IMG/VR virus record: IMGVR_UViG_3300030104_005504
Span: 1 to 64,000 of that record
Source: a virus
Strand: one strand, 5' to 3'
Length of the DNA: 64,000 nucleotides
In this document: positions 16,501 through 26,460 of the stretch, one piece after another
Layout: every line of letters starts with the position of its first letter
Position numbering within the stretch: the stretch's first letter is position 1
Notes under the pieces: model-generated
What the model was told of the DNA's origin: nothing
Database searches by the model: none
Seen by the model: the letters and a program-made list of their open reading frames with translations, nothing else
Translations under genes and position numbers: made by a program

Positions 16501-19500
16501 GTTAATGTGCTTAACATCTAGTGGTGATTTTTTATGTTTAACTTTTGAGGCAGCTTTTATTTGCTCTGTAGCTTTTTGTTTTGTTATTTGTCCTGTTAGT
16601 ATTCTAGTTATTAGTTCGTTTTGAATTGGAACAATGTGCTCCATCTGAGCTTTTGTTAAACCCTTTACATTAACCCCAAAGTATTCTGTAACCGTCATGT
16701 TCTCACTGATTAAAAGATAATCATTAAGATTCACACCAGACTCTGTATACCTCACGATATTAGCTAAACCATCTGGCAGGTAATCTAATTTACCACTTAG
16801 TATTCTTGGGACAATTAATTCGTAAAATACATCTGGCATTTTAGAAGTGAAACCAGCATCAGCAACCATGTCATCATGAATAAGATCTAACGCCCATTGA
16901 GAATACGCCGCTCTAACAACCTTCATTGCATTCTTTATGTTGCCATTTGGTTTTATAGCTTCAGCTAAAAGAATAGTCATTACCTCATTTTGAGGAAAAC
17001 TATGTTCCTCTCTTACTTGTATGTAATTTATTTTATTATTCTTATAAGGTATAACACTTAGTGGTGAAGATATTTTAACAACATGGTTCTGAGTGTTAGC
17101 ACCCTCTTGAGCAAACAGTGCAAACACTGATGCAGAACCTTTATTATCTTGGATATAATTCCTAATGTCTGTAAACATATCTTCTAACAAGTCTAGTCTA
17201 CTTTTGTTATCATTTAAAAACTCCTTTTGACCAATCCACTTTCTTCCTTTTTTAAACTTAATTTTACCACCTTCAATTTTTATCTTATCTTTGTCTAGTT
17301 TTTCTCCTTTAGCGTAAGCATATCTTGTTAAAAGTTTTTTAATATTCTCATCTGTTAAACCAGTTATCTCATAAAAAACATCTTTAACGCCAAATAAACT
17401 ATTGCCATATCCACTTGCCATAGATGCTTGAAAGTACGGTATGTACTGAGGATGTTTCTTTAAGAAACCACCTAGATCTTTTCTTATTTGTTTAGCTAGT
17501 TTAGAACTCTTTATGAAATCAACCAACTTTCTTTTCTTTGTTATGTCCTTGTTTTTACCACCAAGATACTCTTCTACAATACGTATAACATCTAGAGATT
17601 TAACTCCAAGGTCTGACATTAATTTTCTAGTATTAAAATTAGCGTTCTTTTTAAACTCTAAAGATAAGTCTAAGTTAACCTTTTCGCTAAACATTACTTC
17701 TGATTTACCTTCACCAACCTTTTCAATAGTAGCCCTATCAATACCTTGTTCGATAGCGTTCTTTCTTATTTGTTGGTTAGCTTCTAGTTGAGCAACTTGA
17801 GTTATAAAAGCTCTTAATGCACCATCTAATGATGTGCCTTTTTTATTTGTTCCATCTGGATTAATACCAAATGCAGCTAAAAAATCTTTATTAGTTACAT
17901 TGGGTTTCTTAACTTGAATAGGTAATCCAGCAGCAGTAGCTCCTTCTTTTACTTTAGCTCTACTACCTTTAATATAAAACTTATTTAAAAGACTAGGTGC
18001 AACACCAGTTGCTTTGCCACTTCTGTCGGTTCCTTCGGGTAGCATGTCTATTAATTTACCTTTCTTAGATAGTTCAACTATTTTATTTCTAGCAGACTCT
18101 CTTTGTTTACCGTCTAGATCTTGGTTCTTTCTTATTCTATTAGCGTCAACACCAAAGTCCTTAGAAACAATATCTAATACTTTATTTAATGGACCGTTTG
18201 TAATTAATTTCTTAACACCCTTATATGTTAATTTAGATAAAGGTACATTAGCTTCTTTAACAGTGTTTTCTATTTCAGAAACTTTTTTACTATCTAAACC
18301 TAATTCTTTATTAACTATTTTACCTTCAGCTTGTTTAGCACTAACACCACCACCCGCTACTATATCTGTGTCTGCAATATCTATATCACCTTCTGGTGTA
18401 GATATAGAAACCGTTTCAGGGCCTTGACCCTTTGCTTCATCTAATATTTGATTATATCTTGTTGGTAGAATTTTATTAACATAAGCACCAAATGGAACAC
18501 CTTCTGCTGGATTCCAAGTTCTACCTAGATCAGCTAGTTCCATAAAGAAACCTGATTGAAATTCCTCAAGACTAACTCTTTTTGTGCCTGACATAACACC
18601 ACCTTCATAAGCTTTTTTAGCCAACTTATTAGCGATAGCCATATTGTTTTCAATTAGTTTATTTCTAAACCTATCTGACACAGCTTTATAAAACTTCTTG
18701 TCGTTTTCATAATACACTTCATCTAAACCTATTCCTTTGATCTTAGCGTTTTCTTTTATTTCATTATGAATCTTTTCGTTTATAGCAGCTATTTCTAAAT
18801 TACTTTTAGATATATTTTCAGAGAGTTTAGTTTTAAACTCACTTTCGTTTCCATTAAACATTTCATCTATGAACTGAGCGTATTGAGATAACGTACTCTT
18901 TTTCATAGACTTTATATCTTTTATTGTAACTGTACCCGCCTTAATCTTCTTAGCTAGGTTTGTTATAAAAGCCACGGCATCTGTTTCACCCTCAAAGTTG
19001 AAATCAAAATCTGAATTAGTTTCTTTAGCAACACCTTTGCTAAATAAATAACCCATTAAACCTCCTAGTCCACTATTCTTTTTAGCTTCAAAATCTATTT
19101 TACCTTCAACAACCATTTCCATATATACGTTTAAAACTTCTTCAGGACTCTTACCATCTGTTTCAGCTAGTAGTAGCGCATATAGATTAGGATTTTTAGA
19201 TTTAACATGTTGAAGTATTTGATTTGATATCTGAACAAAAGCCTCTGGATTTTTACCAAAAACCTCAGCAAATATAGTGTGACCAAGCTCATGTGTTCTT
19301 GTTTCAAGACGATCGTCTTTAGCCATGTTTTCCACAACCTGAAATGGTATTCTTTCTCCATCTCTAGTAGGAACATTAGCACCATGACTACCATTTTCTA
19401 TTTTACGTATAAGATTATCTTTTTCTTTTTGATCGATATTCATCTTATTTATTTCCTCAACAGCTTGTTCAACGGTTTGGTAGTTTCTTAATGACTTACC

Positions 19501-22368
19501 GAGTTTTGTTTTACCTCTTTTATTTTTGTAGTCGTTATTTATATATTGAGTGTTATATATTAATCTACCTTCCTCTTGCACTTGAGCATCACTAGGATTA
19601 CTATTACCACCCTCTACTAGGTTGTTGTATGCTTCTTGAATTATCTTTTCTCTTTTGTCAGTATCTTCTTTCGAATCACTAGCTAGAAAGCCATTGTATT
19701 TGTTACCAAATACCTTAGGATCTTTCATCATATCTATTTTAACTTGATTCTTATCAAATTTATTTTGAAGATTTTCTAATGCTTTCCTTTTTGTTTCAGC
19801 ATCTAAAGATGAATCGTTGGTTATTTTCTTAGCTTGATTTCTTATAACCTCTTGAGCTGAAACCGTCTTAAGAAATTCCTGAACAAATTTAGGAGACATG
19901 TTCTTCATTTGGTTTTCAACATTCTCCAGTATTTGATTGTTCTCTTTTTCTAATGCTTCAACTTGTTCATTTAAGATCTTAGCTGTCTCTGGTTTAATGT
20001 ACCGCTTTGTACCATCTAGTTGTGTTTTGAGATCTGTTATTTTATCTAGATTATCTCTATACTTTTGTTTGACTTCAGAGTTAGAAAATGTATTCATCAT
20101 AACACCTTTAACAAAAGGTGTACCGCCGAATATAGTACCAAACATACCACCGCTAAAAAGAGCATGATCTAGATTCTCTCCTATAGGTCTACCAGTTAAA
20201 ACGTTTTGAGAAACCGTTGTTAAACCCTCTGATGACATTTCTAATAGAGGATCTATTAATAATTGACGCTTACCATTTTGTATAAAATGCTGTTTAATAC
20301 CATCTAAACCAGCTTGCATATTTTTACTACTAGTTCCGTACATAGCTGCCCAAGATCTTTTCATTACTGGTAGAGTCAAATATGTATCAAATATAAACTC
20401 CGCTGTACCATATCCAGCGCTTGTTAATGTTTTCTTTAATAGTGATGATTCATTACCTGGATTTTCAGCATCTTTCCTTAACATTTCCGTCCAATTATCT
20501 CCAGCACTAGATAAACCTAAAGATGGTATACCAATACCTGGTATAGCTATAGTAGCAAATATAGGTATTTGATTACCTATTTCTTGAGCAAGAAATCTAC
20601 CGAAGTTACCCTTTTTAAAAGCGTTTTCAAACTTAACATCTGGTTGAAACTCGTTACGAGCAATTTGAGTTGCCCTGTCATAGCTAAGCATGGTTTTATC
20701 TAAGGTTTTATTATCAATACCCATTAAACCTCCAATAAGTTTATTACCACCATAACCACCTTTAACTACTATTCTAGAAAACCCAGAAGTTATATTAAAA
20801 GCGAACTTTTCTAAGTCATTATAGTTTTTTTGTATAAGATTATTTTTATAATCACTATCTTGTAGATTTTCTATTTTATAAGAATTATCCTTAATCCACT
20901 CATCAAAGTTTTCAATAGAAGCTTTTGTTACGATATTTGAAACCTCATACTGCTCCCATTTATTTTTAGGAACCTTTCTTCCATCGTCTAATGTAACGTA
21001 CTCTTCTCCCTCTCCTATAGCAAATCTAGCTGTTGGATCGTTAAAAAACTCAACCATGTCATTAACAACTTTTGTATGAGGATTTGTTTTTATAGCATCT
21101 ATTTTTGATTTAAAGTTTAACTCGTAAGCCGCTAGTTCTTTTATATCTTTTTCATTTTTTAATAAAGAACCTATTTTAACTCTATTAATAATCCCCTCTC
21201 CTCCAAAAGTAAAAGTTTGACCCCCTCTAGTTACAGTTCTTCTTCTCGTACCCTCCACTTCATCGGAGTTCATTATATCTATAATATTTTTTTCTTGAGC
21301 TTCTTGTGTGTCTTTGATTATTAAGTTTTCTCTAGTAACAGCCTCTATTTGTTCTCTAGTTGGTTCTTTATAACCCTCCCTAATTAATTGTTGTTTTGCT
21401 TCCTCTAACTCTTCTTTATAAGGTTCAATAATAGTCTCGTATGGCGTCACTGTAAATTTGCCGGTATGATATTTTGTTTCTGTTCTAGGTTTAAATAAAT
21501 CTTCGTTTATTTGAAAACCTTGCTCATCGATAGAAGCATATTTATTTTTTATATCTCGCTTTTGTTGTTTGGTTAAATCCATGTTTAACGCCTCAACTTC
21601 ACTAACAAGCTTACCCTGTTTTATTCTAGAGTTTAATTTATCTTCATCTGAAAGGGTGTTCTCTAGAAAGTTAATTAAATTATTACTAGAATTATTTCTT
21701 CTACGATCTACTTCTTCTTCTTTAAAAGCCAGCTTGTTTAATCCAAAATCTAAAATAGTATTTTCTCCAGATTCTTTATGTGTTATTTTTACTTGATTAG
21801 AGTTGTATCTATCCCCAGTTTCTTCATAAGAATAAATATCACCAAACATACTTTCTAATTGAACTATAGCTCCATCTTTGTCATTCTTAAAAAATTCATT
21901 AGTTCTACTGTTAGTTGTTTTTATATCTTCACCAATTATAAAACTATATAAACCTTTATTTTTTTCTGATAAATCATATTGAAATTCATTTTCTTTTTTT
22001 CTATTTTCAAGAGTTTGTTTTTCTTTTCTATCTTTCTCAATTTGATCGCTAGTTAAAACAGTGTAGTTACCAAAAATATCTTTTTGACTCTCAACGATAT
22101 TACCTTGGGTGTCTCGTCTTTGTTGGTTTACCTGCTTCATAACATCTTCGTTATACCATGATGGTAATTCCGAAGAAGTATTTCCCAAGTTGGATTCCGT
22201 ATTTTCTTGTTGATTGTTTTGGGGCTGACTCGCCCCTTGCGACTTTCCCAACTCATCAGATTCTAGAGTTGCTGTCAGACCTTGTTTTTCTAATTGTTTT
22301 AAGAATTCCTGTTCTTTCTCTGGTGGAACCGATATAGGTCTACCATCAGATAATATATAGTTTATCAT
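13540..22368 (-). CDS. Giant polyvalent internal virion protein
   Basis: A 2942-aa protein, a multidomain giant of the 'polyvalent protein' type injected with DNA by some phages. Visible parts in order: a long coiled N-terminal region; a hydrophobic stretch near 590-620; a zinc-metallopeptidase motif HELGH at ~1026; a sigma-region-2-like helix pair ('WNPAEGVPFGAYVNKIL') near ~1285; a HAD phosphatase-like domain with 'FDFDETL' near ~1983 and 'YFVDDALPN' near ~2118; hydrophobic segments near 2430 and 2640; a long Lys/Glu coiled coil; and two C-terminal Cys/His knuckles of the form RC(S/T)G...GRC...C..H. Short 'xFSEK' linkers separate modules. Its position next to two other internal proteins supports an ejection role. 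Confidence 0.75.
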   Translation of the reverse strand: MINYILSDGRPISVPPEKEQEFLKQLEKQGLTATLESDELGKSQGASQPQNNQQENTESNLGNTSSELPSWYNEDVMKQVNQQRRDTQGNIVESQKDIFGNYTVLTSDQIEKDRKEKQTLENRKKENEFQYDLSEKNKGLYSFIIGEDIKTTNSRTNEFFKNDKDGAIVQLESMFGDIYSYEETGDRYNSNQVKITHKESGENTILDFGLNKLAFKEEEVDRRRNNSSNNLINFLENTLSDEDKLNSRIKQGKLVSEVEALNMDLTKQQKRDIKNKYASIDEQGFQINEDLFKPRTETKYHTGKFTVTPYETIIEPYKEELEEAKQQLIREGYKEPTREQIEAVTRENLIIKDTQEAQEKNIIDIMNSDEVEGTRRRTVTRGGQTFTFGGEGIINRVKIGSLLKNEKDIKELAAYELNFKSKIDAIKTNPHTKVVNDMVEFFNDPTARFAIGEGEEYVTLDDGRKVPKNKWEQYEVSNIVTKASIENFDEWIKDNSYKIENLQDSDYKNNLIQKNYNDLEKFAFNITSGFSRIVVKGGYGGNKLIGGLMGIDNKTLDKTMLSYDRATQIARNEFQPDVKFENAFKKGNFGRFLAQEIGNQIPIFATIAIPGIGIPSLGLSSAGDNWTEMLRKDAENPGNESSLLKKTLTSAGYGTAEFIFDTYLTLPVMKRSWAAMYGTSSKNMQAGLDGIKQHFIQNGKRQLLIDPLLEMSSEGLTTVSQNVLTGRPIGENLDHALFSGGMFGTIFGGTPFVKGVMMNTFSNSEVKQKYRDNLDKITDLKTQLDGTKRYIKPETAKILNEQVEALEKENNQILENVENQMKNMSPKFVQEFLKTVSAQEVIRNQAKKITNDSSLDAETKRKALENLQNKFDKNQVKIDMMKDPKVFGNKYNGFLASDSKEDTDKREKIIQEAYNNLVEGGNSNPSDAQVQEEGRLIYNTQYINNDYKNKRGKTKLGKSLRNYQTVEQAVEEINKMNIDQKEKDNLIRKIENGSHGANVPTRDGERIPFQVVENMAKDDRLETRTHELGHTIFAEVFGKNPEAFVQISNQILQHVKSKNPNLYALLLAETDGKSPEEVLNVYMEMVVEGKIDFEAKKNSGLGGLMGYLFSKGVAKETNSDFDFNFEGETDAVAFITNLAKKIKAGTVTIKDIKSMKKSTLSQYAQFIDEMFNGNESEFKTKLSENISKSNLEIAAINEKIHNEIKENAKIKGIGLDEVYYENDKKFYKAVSDRFRNKLIENNMAIANKLAKKAYEGGVMSGTKRVSLEEFQSGFFMELADLGRTWNPAEGVPFGAYVNKILPTRYNQILDEAKGQGPETVSISTPEGDIDIADTDIVAGGGVSAKQAEGKIVNKELGLDSKKVSEIENTVKEANVPLSKLTYKGVKKLITNGPLNKVLDIVSKDFGVDANRIRKNQDLDGKQRESARNKIVELSKKGKLIDMLPEGTDRSGKATGVAPSLLNKFYIKGSRAKVKEGATAAGLPIQVKKPNVTNKDFLAAFGINPDGTNKKGTSLDGALRAFITQVAQLEANQQIRKNAIEQGIDRATIEKVGEGKSEVMFSEKVNLDLSLEFKKNANFNTRKLMSDLGVKSLDVIRIVEEYLGGKNKDITKKRKLVDFIKSSKLAKQIRKDLGGFLKKHPQYIPYFQASMASGYGNSLFGVKDVFYEITGLTDENIKKLLTRYAYAKGEKLDKDKIKIEGGKIKFKKGRKWIGQKEFLNDNKSRLDLLEDMFTDIRNYIQDNKGSASVFALFAQEGANTQNHVVKISSPLSVIPYKNNKINYIQVREEHSFPQNEVMTILLAEAIKPNGNIKNAMKVVRAAYSQWALDLIHDDMVADAGFTSKMPDVFYELIVPRILSGKLDYLPDGLANIVRYTESGVNLNDYLLISENMTVTEYFGVNVKGLTKAQMEHIVPIQNELITRILTGQITKQKATEQIKAASKVKHKKSPLDVKHINDAIEADLKKRGYTFDSKLSEKSKGMSTFDFDETLIIDGENFVIATNPITGQDTEISSADWPIKGPELMAEGYKMNFDDFVNVRGGVDGPLLQKMKNQIKKYGPNNVFVLTARPQTADIAIHEWLKSKGVNIPFKNITGLADSRGESKANWMLEKFAEGYNDMYFVDDALPNVKAVKDVLEQLDIKSKVVQARIKFSEKGALDFNKILEQTKGINAGKMFSAQEARKIGVGKGKNIFKNFFVPPSAEDFKGLLYAFIGRGEQGNNHALFFKEHLLDPFAEASREWNTYKQNMSNDYKALKKEFKNIKKILNKKVKGTPFTNDNAIRVYLWDKSGFEVPGISDSQKQTLVDHINNNAELKAFADALGIISRVPEGYIKPSDYWAVESIASDLSNTVREIGRKQFFAKWIDNKNTIFSPQNLNKIEAIYGTGFRDELEKMLYRMETGQNRVTGKDSQVNWLLDWINGSVGAVMFFNMRSATLQTISMANFINMSDNNPVAAAAALANAPQFIKDFVYIFNSDMLKQRRAGLQIDVSASELTKAFNDGRNKPQAIIAWLLEKGFTPTQVADSFAIAAGGAPFYRNRLKTYLKQGMSEAKAKEQAWLDFQEVAEETQQSSRPDLISNQQAGPLGRLILAWQNTPMQMTRLMKKKMSDLVNRRRIPGYTQFQSDMANISGIAYYGLIQNIYFGALQTGLMFMLFGWDEDEERKETLEQRVANGALDSLLRGTGIYGAAVSTLKNVLVKWKEEREKPGWKRENMNIAQEAVNLSPPLGTKMRKIMQAIRTEEWNKGVSKEIGLRIENPNLSIAANWVEALTNAPVARLINKANNVEEALTGNHELWQKVALLSGWSKWSLGVEDEELEKAKAKVKEKKEESKKIKREVDKEIRKVIKEDKKKREEKAEEERKKKEGIKTVRCSGSNSSGGRCGLTTETNKKSWKCFHHASFKEGQDRDGDGKKEYRCTGTTSSGTRCRNKGEYGKSKKCYAHR

Positions 22369-22402
22369 ACTGTTTCGTTAGTTACCCGTTATTATTATTT
22401 TG

Positions 22403-23554
22403 TTATATATCTCCTCCTTCCCAAACTCTCCATCTTGGACTTGCGCTTTGAACTTTTCCAGTCTCTAAATTTACTCTGCTTTTTAATAATTGCTCTTGCT
22501 CCTCCATTGATAAGTCTCCACTTCGTAATCTTTGTGTTACGTCAGTTGGTAATTCGGAGTATTTCATATTTTCATTATTGAAATTTTGTTCAATAAAATT
22601 AGTGTAGTATTTTGTTAAATAATGCTTAGTCATATCCTCATTTTTTAACAATTCATCAGTTATTATTTTAGCTTCTTCTCTTGATATTCCATCGCTAAGT
22701 TTAACATTATCCAAAGACTCATCTATATTATTAAGCATGTCTTCTGTCACTCCTAAGGCTTGATATTCTGTTCCCACTAAGCTTTCCTGTAAGTCGTTGT
22801 AAAAAGTTCTACCAGGTATCATTTCACGATTAACTAATGATTCTATTTTACCTGGATCTATCACGTTTCTTCTAACGTTCATTTCTGTTTCAGCATAATT
22901 AAACTTAGCTAAAGGATTTTTTGCATCTTCAAAAGCTTTATTTATTTGCTCCATTAAAACACTAGAAGATCCAGTGTCAAACTTATATTTATCTAATAGC
23001 TTTTCAATTTGAGGGGCCGTCATAAATGTTTCACCTTGATCAGGTAGCCAAACCATGTATCCTAAGTCTCCATTTTCATTAGCTGTTGGTGTTGCCTTCA
23101 TTGATTCAATTAAAGACATCCCAGTGTCACTTGATAAAAAATCTTTATCAATCTCCCCTTCGATATTCTTGTTATCGCCAAGTATGTTTTTTGATAAATT
23201 ATTTTTAGTGGTTTTTAGCGCATCTAATTGAGTCTTTTGTTGCTCCATTTCTCTACGTAACATAGCTTGATCTTTTTGTCCACTCCAAGCATATTGTTCT
23301 TTTTTTCTATTAAGTTCTTCTGTTAAAGCTTGAAACTCGTCATCATTTAAATCAGTAGCCCTCATTAACTCTTCATTAGCAAAGTCTTCAAAATAAGCTC
23401 TTCTTTCATTTAGTTTACTAGCTACTTGCTTACCTATTGTATCTGATATACTAGACAAACCTTTAGCTGCTGCTAAACCATAGTCTTCTATATTACCACC
23501 TGCTGCTGCAAATGCCCCTCTTACTAATGTTGTGTCTGCTGTACTTCTTGCCAT
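22403..23554 (-). CDS. Internal virion / ejection protein
   Basis: A 383-aa, mainly helical, Glu/Lys/Asn-rich protein with no signal peptide. It begins 'MARSTADTTLVRGAFAAAGG', then a predicted coiled coil near 75-125 ('KKEQYAWSGQKDQAMLRREM'). It lies between the giant protein gene and the Gln/Ala-rich gene, the order seen for podoviral ejection proteins. The role is inferred from context and composition. Confidence 0.55.
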   Translation of the reverse strand: MARSTADTTLVRGAFAAAGGNIEDYGLAAAKGLSSISDTIGKQVASKLNERRAYFEDFANEELMRATDLNDDEFQALTEELNRKKEQYAWSGQKDQAMLRREMEQQKTQLDALKTTKNNLSKNILGDNKNIEGEIDKDFLSSDTGMSLIESMKATPTANENGDLGYMVWLPDQGETFMTAPQIEKLLDKYKFDTGSSSVLMEQINKAFEDAKNPLAKFNYAETEMNVRRNVIDPGKIESLVNREMIPGRTFYNDLQESLVGTEYQALGVTEDMLNNIDESLDNVKLSDGISREEAKIITDELLKNEDMTKHYLTKYYTNFIEQNFNNENMKYSELPTDVTQRLRSGDLSMEEQEQLLKSRVNLETGKVQSASPRWRVWEGGDI

Positions 23555-23564
23555 GTTATATTAT

Positions 23565-24347
23565 TTATGTTATACCGAAATTTCCTTGAGGTCCAGCAAA
23601 CGAAGCTATGTTGCCCATTGTATTAGATATAGAATCCCACTTAGCTTGTTGAGCTTGCTGTGCTTGCTGCATGTATGCTGCTGTTTCTTGTTGAGACATA
23701 CCCAATAAGGTTGCTTGCTTACCCATTTCCATTTGTTGTGATTGTTGTTCTCCTTGAGCTATTAATTGATCTACATTAGCTTGACCTTGAGCACTTCTAA
23801 GTGCTAAGTTTTCAGCACCTCTTGCCTGCATCTCTTGTAATCTACCAGCCGTCGCTGCAGCAGCTCTTTGATTTTGAGCTTCTTGTTGACCTATACTAGC
23901 AGAAGATCTTTGTGCGGCTATTTGACCTGACTGAGCTAATTGTTGAGCTAAAGCAGCTATACCACTACCACCAGCTGACTCTCTTAAGTTACTCATTATA
24001 TTAGCCTGACTTTGTTGGAATTGATCTCTTTCAAATTCAGCTTGTTGTTGATTAACCGTTAAATCTTCCATCGTGTTTTCTAAACCAGCATATGGATTCT
24101 GTATGTTTGCAAATTGATTCTGCATACCAGCAAATGGATTACTAGTATCTAGATTTTCATAGACACCCCTAAGTCTATTCATTTCCTCTCTAGCAGCTTC
24201 TTCTCTAGCCTCTGCATCTCTTTGAGCACTTCTAGCGCTAAAAAACGAACCTATACCAGTTAGAGCTGATATACCGGCTCCAATAGCTAGTAATGGTACT
24301 GCTTTTAAAGGGCTTGAATTATTTGCGGATTCTATTTTTTTAGACAT
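23565..24347 (-). CDS. Ala/Gln-rich internal virion protein with hydrophobic N-terminal segment
   Basis: A 260-aa protein starting MSKKIESANNSSPLKAVP, which contains the SPLK motif shared with small proteins. A glycine-rich hydrophobic segment follows ('LLAIGAGISALTGIGSFF'), and the rest is a long Gln/Ala/Glu helix region. This layout (membrane-active segment plus Gln/Ala coiled coil) matches ejection proteins that help form a DNA channel across the envelope. The role is inferred. Confidence 0.6.
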   Translation of the reverse strand: MSKKIESANNSSPLKAVPLLAIGAGISALTGIGSFFSARSAQRDAEAREEAAREEMNRLRGVYENLDTSNPFAGMQNQFANIQNPYAGLENTMEDLTVNQQQAEFERDQFQQSQANIMSNLRESAGGSGIAALAQQLAQSGQIAAQRSSASIGQQEAQNQRAAAATAGRLQEMQARGAENLALRSAQGQANVDQLIAQGEQQSQQMEMGKQATLLGMSQQETAAYMQQAQQAQQAKWDSISNTMGNIASFAGPQGNFGIT

Positions 24348-24390
24348 AATTTATTATTATTTACTATTATATAGTTACATTTTTTACCAC

Positions 24391-24804
24391 TTATTTACTA
24401 GATTCTACAAAACCACATGACGTTGCAAAAAGTTCAGCTGGTTCAGTAGAGTTATTTTTAAAAGTAACCATATTGTAATAACCTTTTATAGAGGTCGTAT
24501 TACAACACGAATCTTTTAAGAAAAATATATAATCATTAGCCGAAGGGGGCGTTATCGCTATTAGTGATTCTACTGATATAGTGAATGTTGAAATTGTTGT
24601 TTCCGCTTGCGTCTGTATTTGAGGTGGATCATCATCTTTCACTATAGAAACTATTTGCCCTACCGGATTATAGGAGGAAACGCCAACGTTGTCAGCGGTC
24701 ACAAATCCACCTGTATTAGAGCTACCAGTAACATAATAAACAAAATCACCTATTGCAATAGACGGATTAACTGGCATGTTTTGAAAAGTAATTGTAGTTA
24801 TCAT
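24391..24804 (-). CDS. Small tail protein
   Basis: A 137-aa beta-rich protein. The end, 'IKGYYNMVTFKNNSTEP' followed by 'AELFATSCGFVESSK', resembles a motif recurring at the C-terminus of a small marine-phage structural protein family. It lies between the ejection genes and the tail proteins. Exact role unknown. Confidence 0.55.
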   Translation of the reverse strand: MITTITFQNMPVNPSIAIGDFVYYVTGSSNTGGFVTADNVGVSSYNPVGQIVSIVKDDDPPQIQTQAETTISTFTISVESLIAITPPSANDYIFFLKDSCCNTTSIKGYYNMVTFKNNSTEPAELFATSCGFVESSK

Positions 24805-24813
24805 ATTTATATT

Positions 24814-26445
24814 TTAAGATGAAAGGCTAATTAATCTATCTGTATCAAGCTCTATGGTTATATCTCTATTTCCAAATTGTTTTATATCAATATCATAGAA
24901 AAGTCTAGCTTGACTAGAACTTGCTCCAAGTGCTACAAAAATATTTTGTATTTCAACAATTGTGCCGCCATTACTTGTAGAGTTGCTATTAGACCAACTA
25001 GATTTTCCATATTTATTGAATATTGGTTTTTTAAAAGATGTAATAGTTTTACCTCCAGAAGATTCTTGTACTGTTAAAGCTACTTTAAAACTAGTTTTAA
25101 AACCCCTTTTTCCTTTATATAAACCATACGAACGCCCAGCGGGTCCTTCTAGCACTACATCATATTCCGCTCCAGCAGAAAGTCCAGTCGCTACATTATT
25201 TTGATGAGTAAAAGTCCACGCAACTCCAGCTGTAGAGTGTCTAAGTGTAACTCTTGTTGGTGCTAATTGAGAAAGTATATATGTTGGTGATTTGGTTGGT
25301 ACACCCGAAGAAAGCGTTGATGTAGTTTTAAGCGCCTCGCTTGTCAACCTAGAAGTCTCTGATCTTGATGTTATTCTCTTCAACTTTTCTGTCCATTCAG
25401 GTATAATATCTATTGAATAAAATCTACTTCTACTAAAAGATACTGGATCACCATTAGATATACTAGTCAAAGCAGAACTAACTGTTAGTTCGTTTTCATT
25501 ATCACCGTCTGGGTTAACGTGTGTAACCGTATATTTCGTTGGATTCTGTGCTATAGATTTATATGTTAATCTATCGTTAACCCTAATGTTATTAGTGTTT
25601 TTAAAAGCCTTCTTAGTGGTAGTAGCTCCTCCGTCAGCTGTTGCTATCATAGTGGTTTTCTGAACAAATATACTAGGGAATTTTTGTAAAAACCTAAATT
25701 TACCATTTTTCCCTATAATTCCATTAATTATATCAATCTCTTTACCGTAATCATAAGTAGCTTTGTCGTTTTTAGTTTTATAATCTAATATAGAGGTGTC
25801 GTTGATTTTATTAAAAAATGGAACATTAGCTTCATCGTACTCCACAAAACGCTCGTTAACAGCTAAACCAAATTCTGCACCAGGAGTTCCTGTAATAATT
25901 ATTTCTCTTGTCTCACCTTGTGGATTTATTGCTTCATTTCCAAAATAAATATTATCTATTTGTTTTGTTTTATAAACTATATCTTCAAGATTATATATTA
26001 AATCTACATTTATACTATTCGCCAAAGAGGACGTGCCATTATATATTAAATCAAAAATATAAGATTTAACTTTATACTCTTTAGAAACAAGTGATCTTTC
26101 TAAAGATATTAATTTTAGTTTTAAAAATTTAGATCTTGTTTGTATGTAAGGTTTATTTTTAAAATATTTTTCTAATTGATTATTTCCAGTATCTGCTTCC
26201 GGAGCTATAATTCTTATTCTAGCTATACTAGATGGAGTATTGCTTTTTACTTTACCAGATAGTTTTATTTTATTAGCACTACCGTTAACCCCTCTTGATG
26301 TATCACGATGTGTTAAATTTAGGTTTTGTAAAGTAATATTTGTTGGTGTAACAAACTCAGCTATACCATTGTTGTCTGTTATCACAATATTTATATCAAC
26401 TGATTGTTTCCCCCTTGGCGATAAGTGTCTTATTATTTTTGCCAT
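24814..26445 (-). CDS. Tail structural protein
   Basis: A 543-aa Thr/Ser/Lys-rich beta protein. The N-terminal 'RHLSPRGKQSVDINIVITDNNG' and repeated fibronectin-like strand patterns suggest Ig-like or tail-tip domains. It is packed in the tail block between two other tail proteins. No family recognised. Confidence 0.55.
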   Translation of the reverse strand: MAKIIRHLSPRGKQSVDINIVITDNNGIAEFVTPTNITLQNLNLTHRDTSRGVNGSANKIKLSGKVKSNTPSSIARIRIIAPEADTGNNQLEKYFKNKPYIQTRSKFLKLKLISLERSLVSKEYKVKSYIFDLIYNGTSSLANSINVDLIYNLEDIVYKTKQIDNIYFGNEAINPQGETREIIITGTPGAEFGLAVNERFVEYDEANVPFFNKINDTSILDYKTKNDKATYDYGKEIDIINGIIGKNGKFRFLQKFPSIFVQKTTMIATADGGATTTKKAFKNTNNIRVNDRLTYKSIAQNPTKYTVTHVNPDGDNENELTVSSALTSISNGDPVSFSRSRFYSIDIIPEWTEKLKRITSRSETSRLTSEALKTTSTLSSGVPTKSPTYILSQLAPTRVTLRHSTAGVAWTFTHQNNVATGLSAGAEYDVVLEGPAGRSYGLYKGKRGFKTSFKVALTVQESSGGKTITSFKKPIFNKYGKSSWSNSNSTSNGGTIVEIQNIFVALGASSSQARLFYDIDIKQFGNRDITIELDTDRLISLSS

Positions 26446-26460
26446 AACTATTTATTTATA

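Noticed and set aside
19167-19394. Second-frame ORF within the giant protein gene
   Set aside because: It lies in another frame of a long well-supported gene and lacks spacing or motif support.
13540-22368. Giant protein as a virion RNA polymerase (N4/crAss type)
   Set aside because: I found no polymerase metal-binding motif such as DxDGD; the DFDET motif fits a HAD domain instead.
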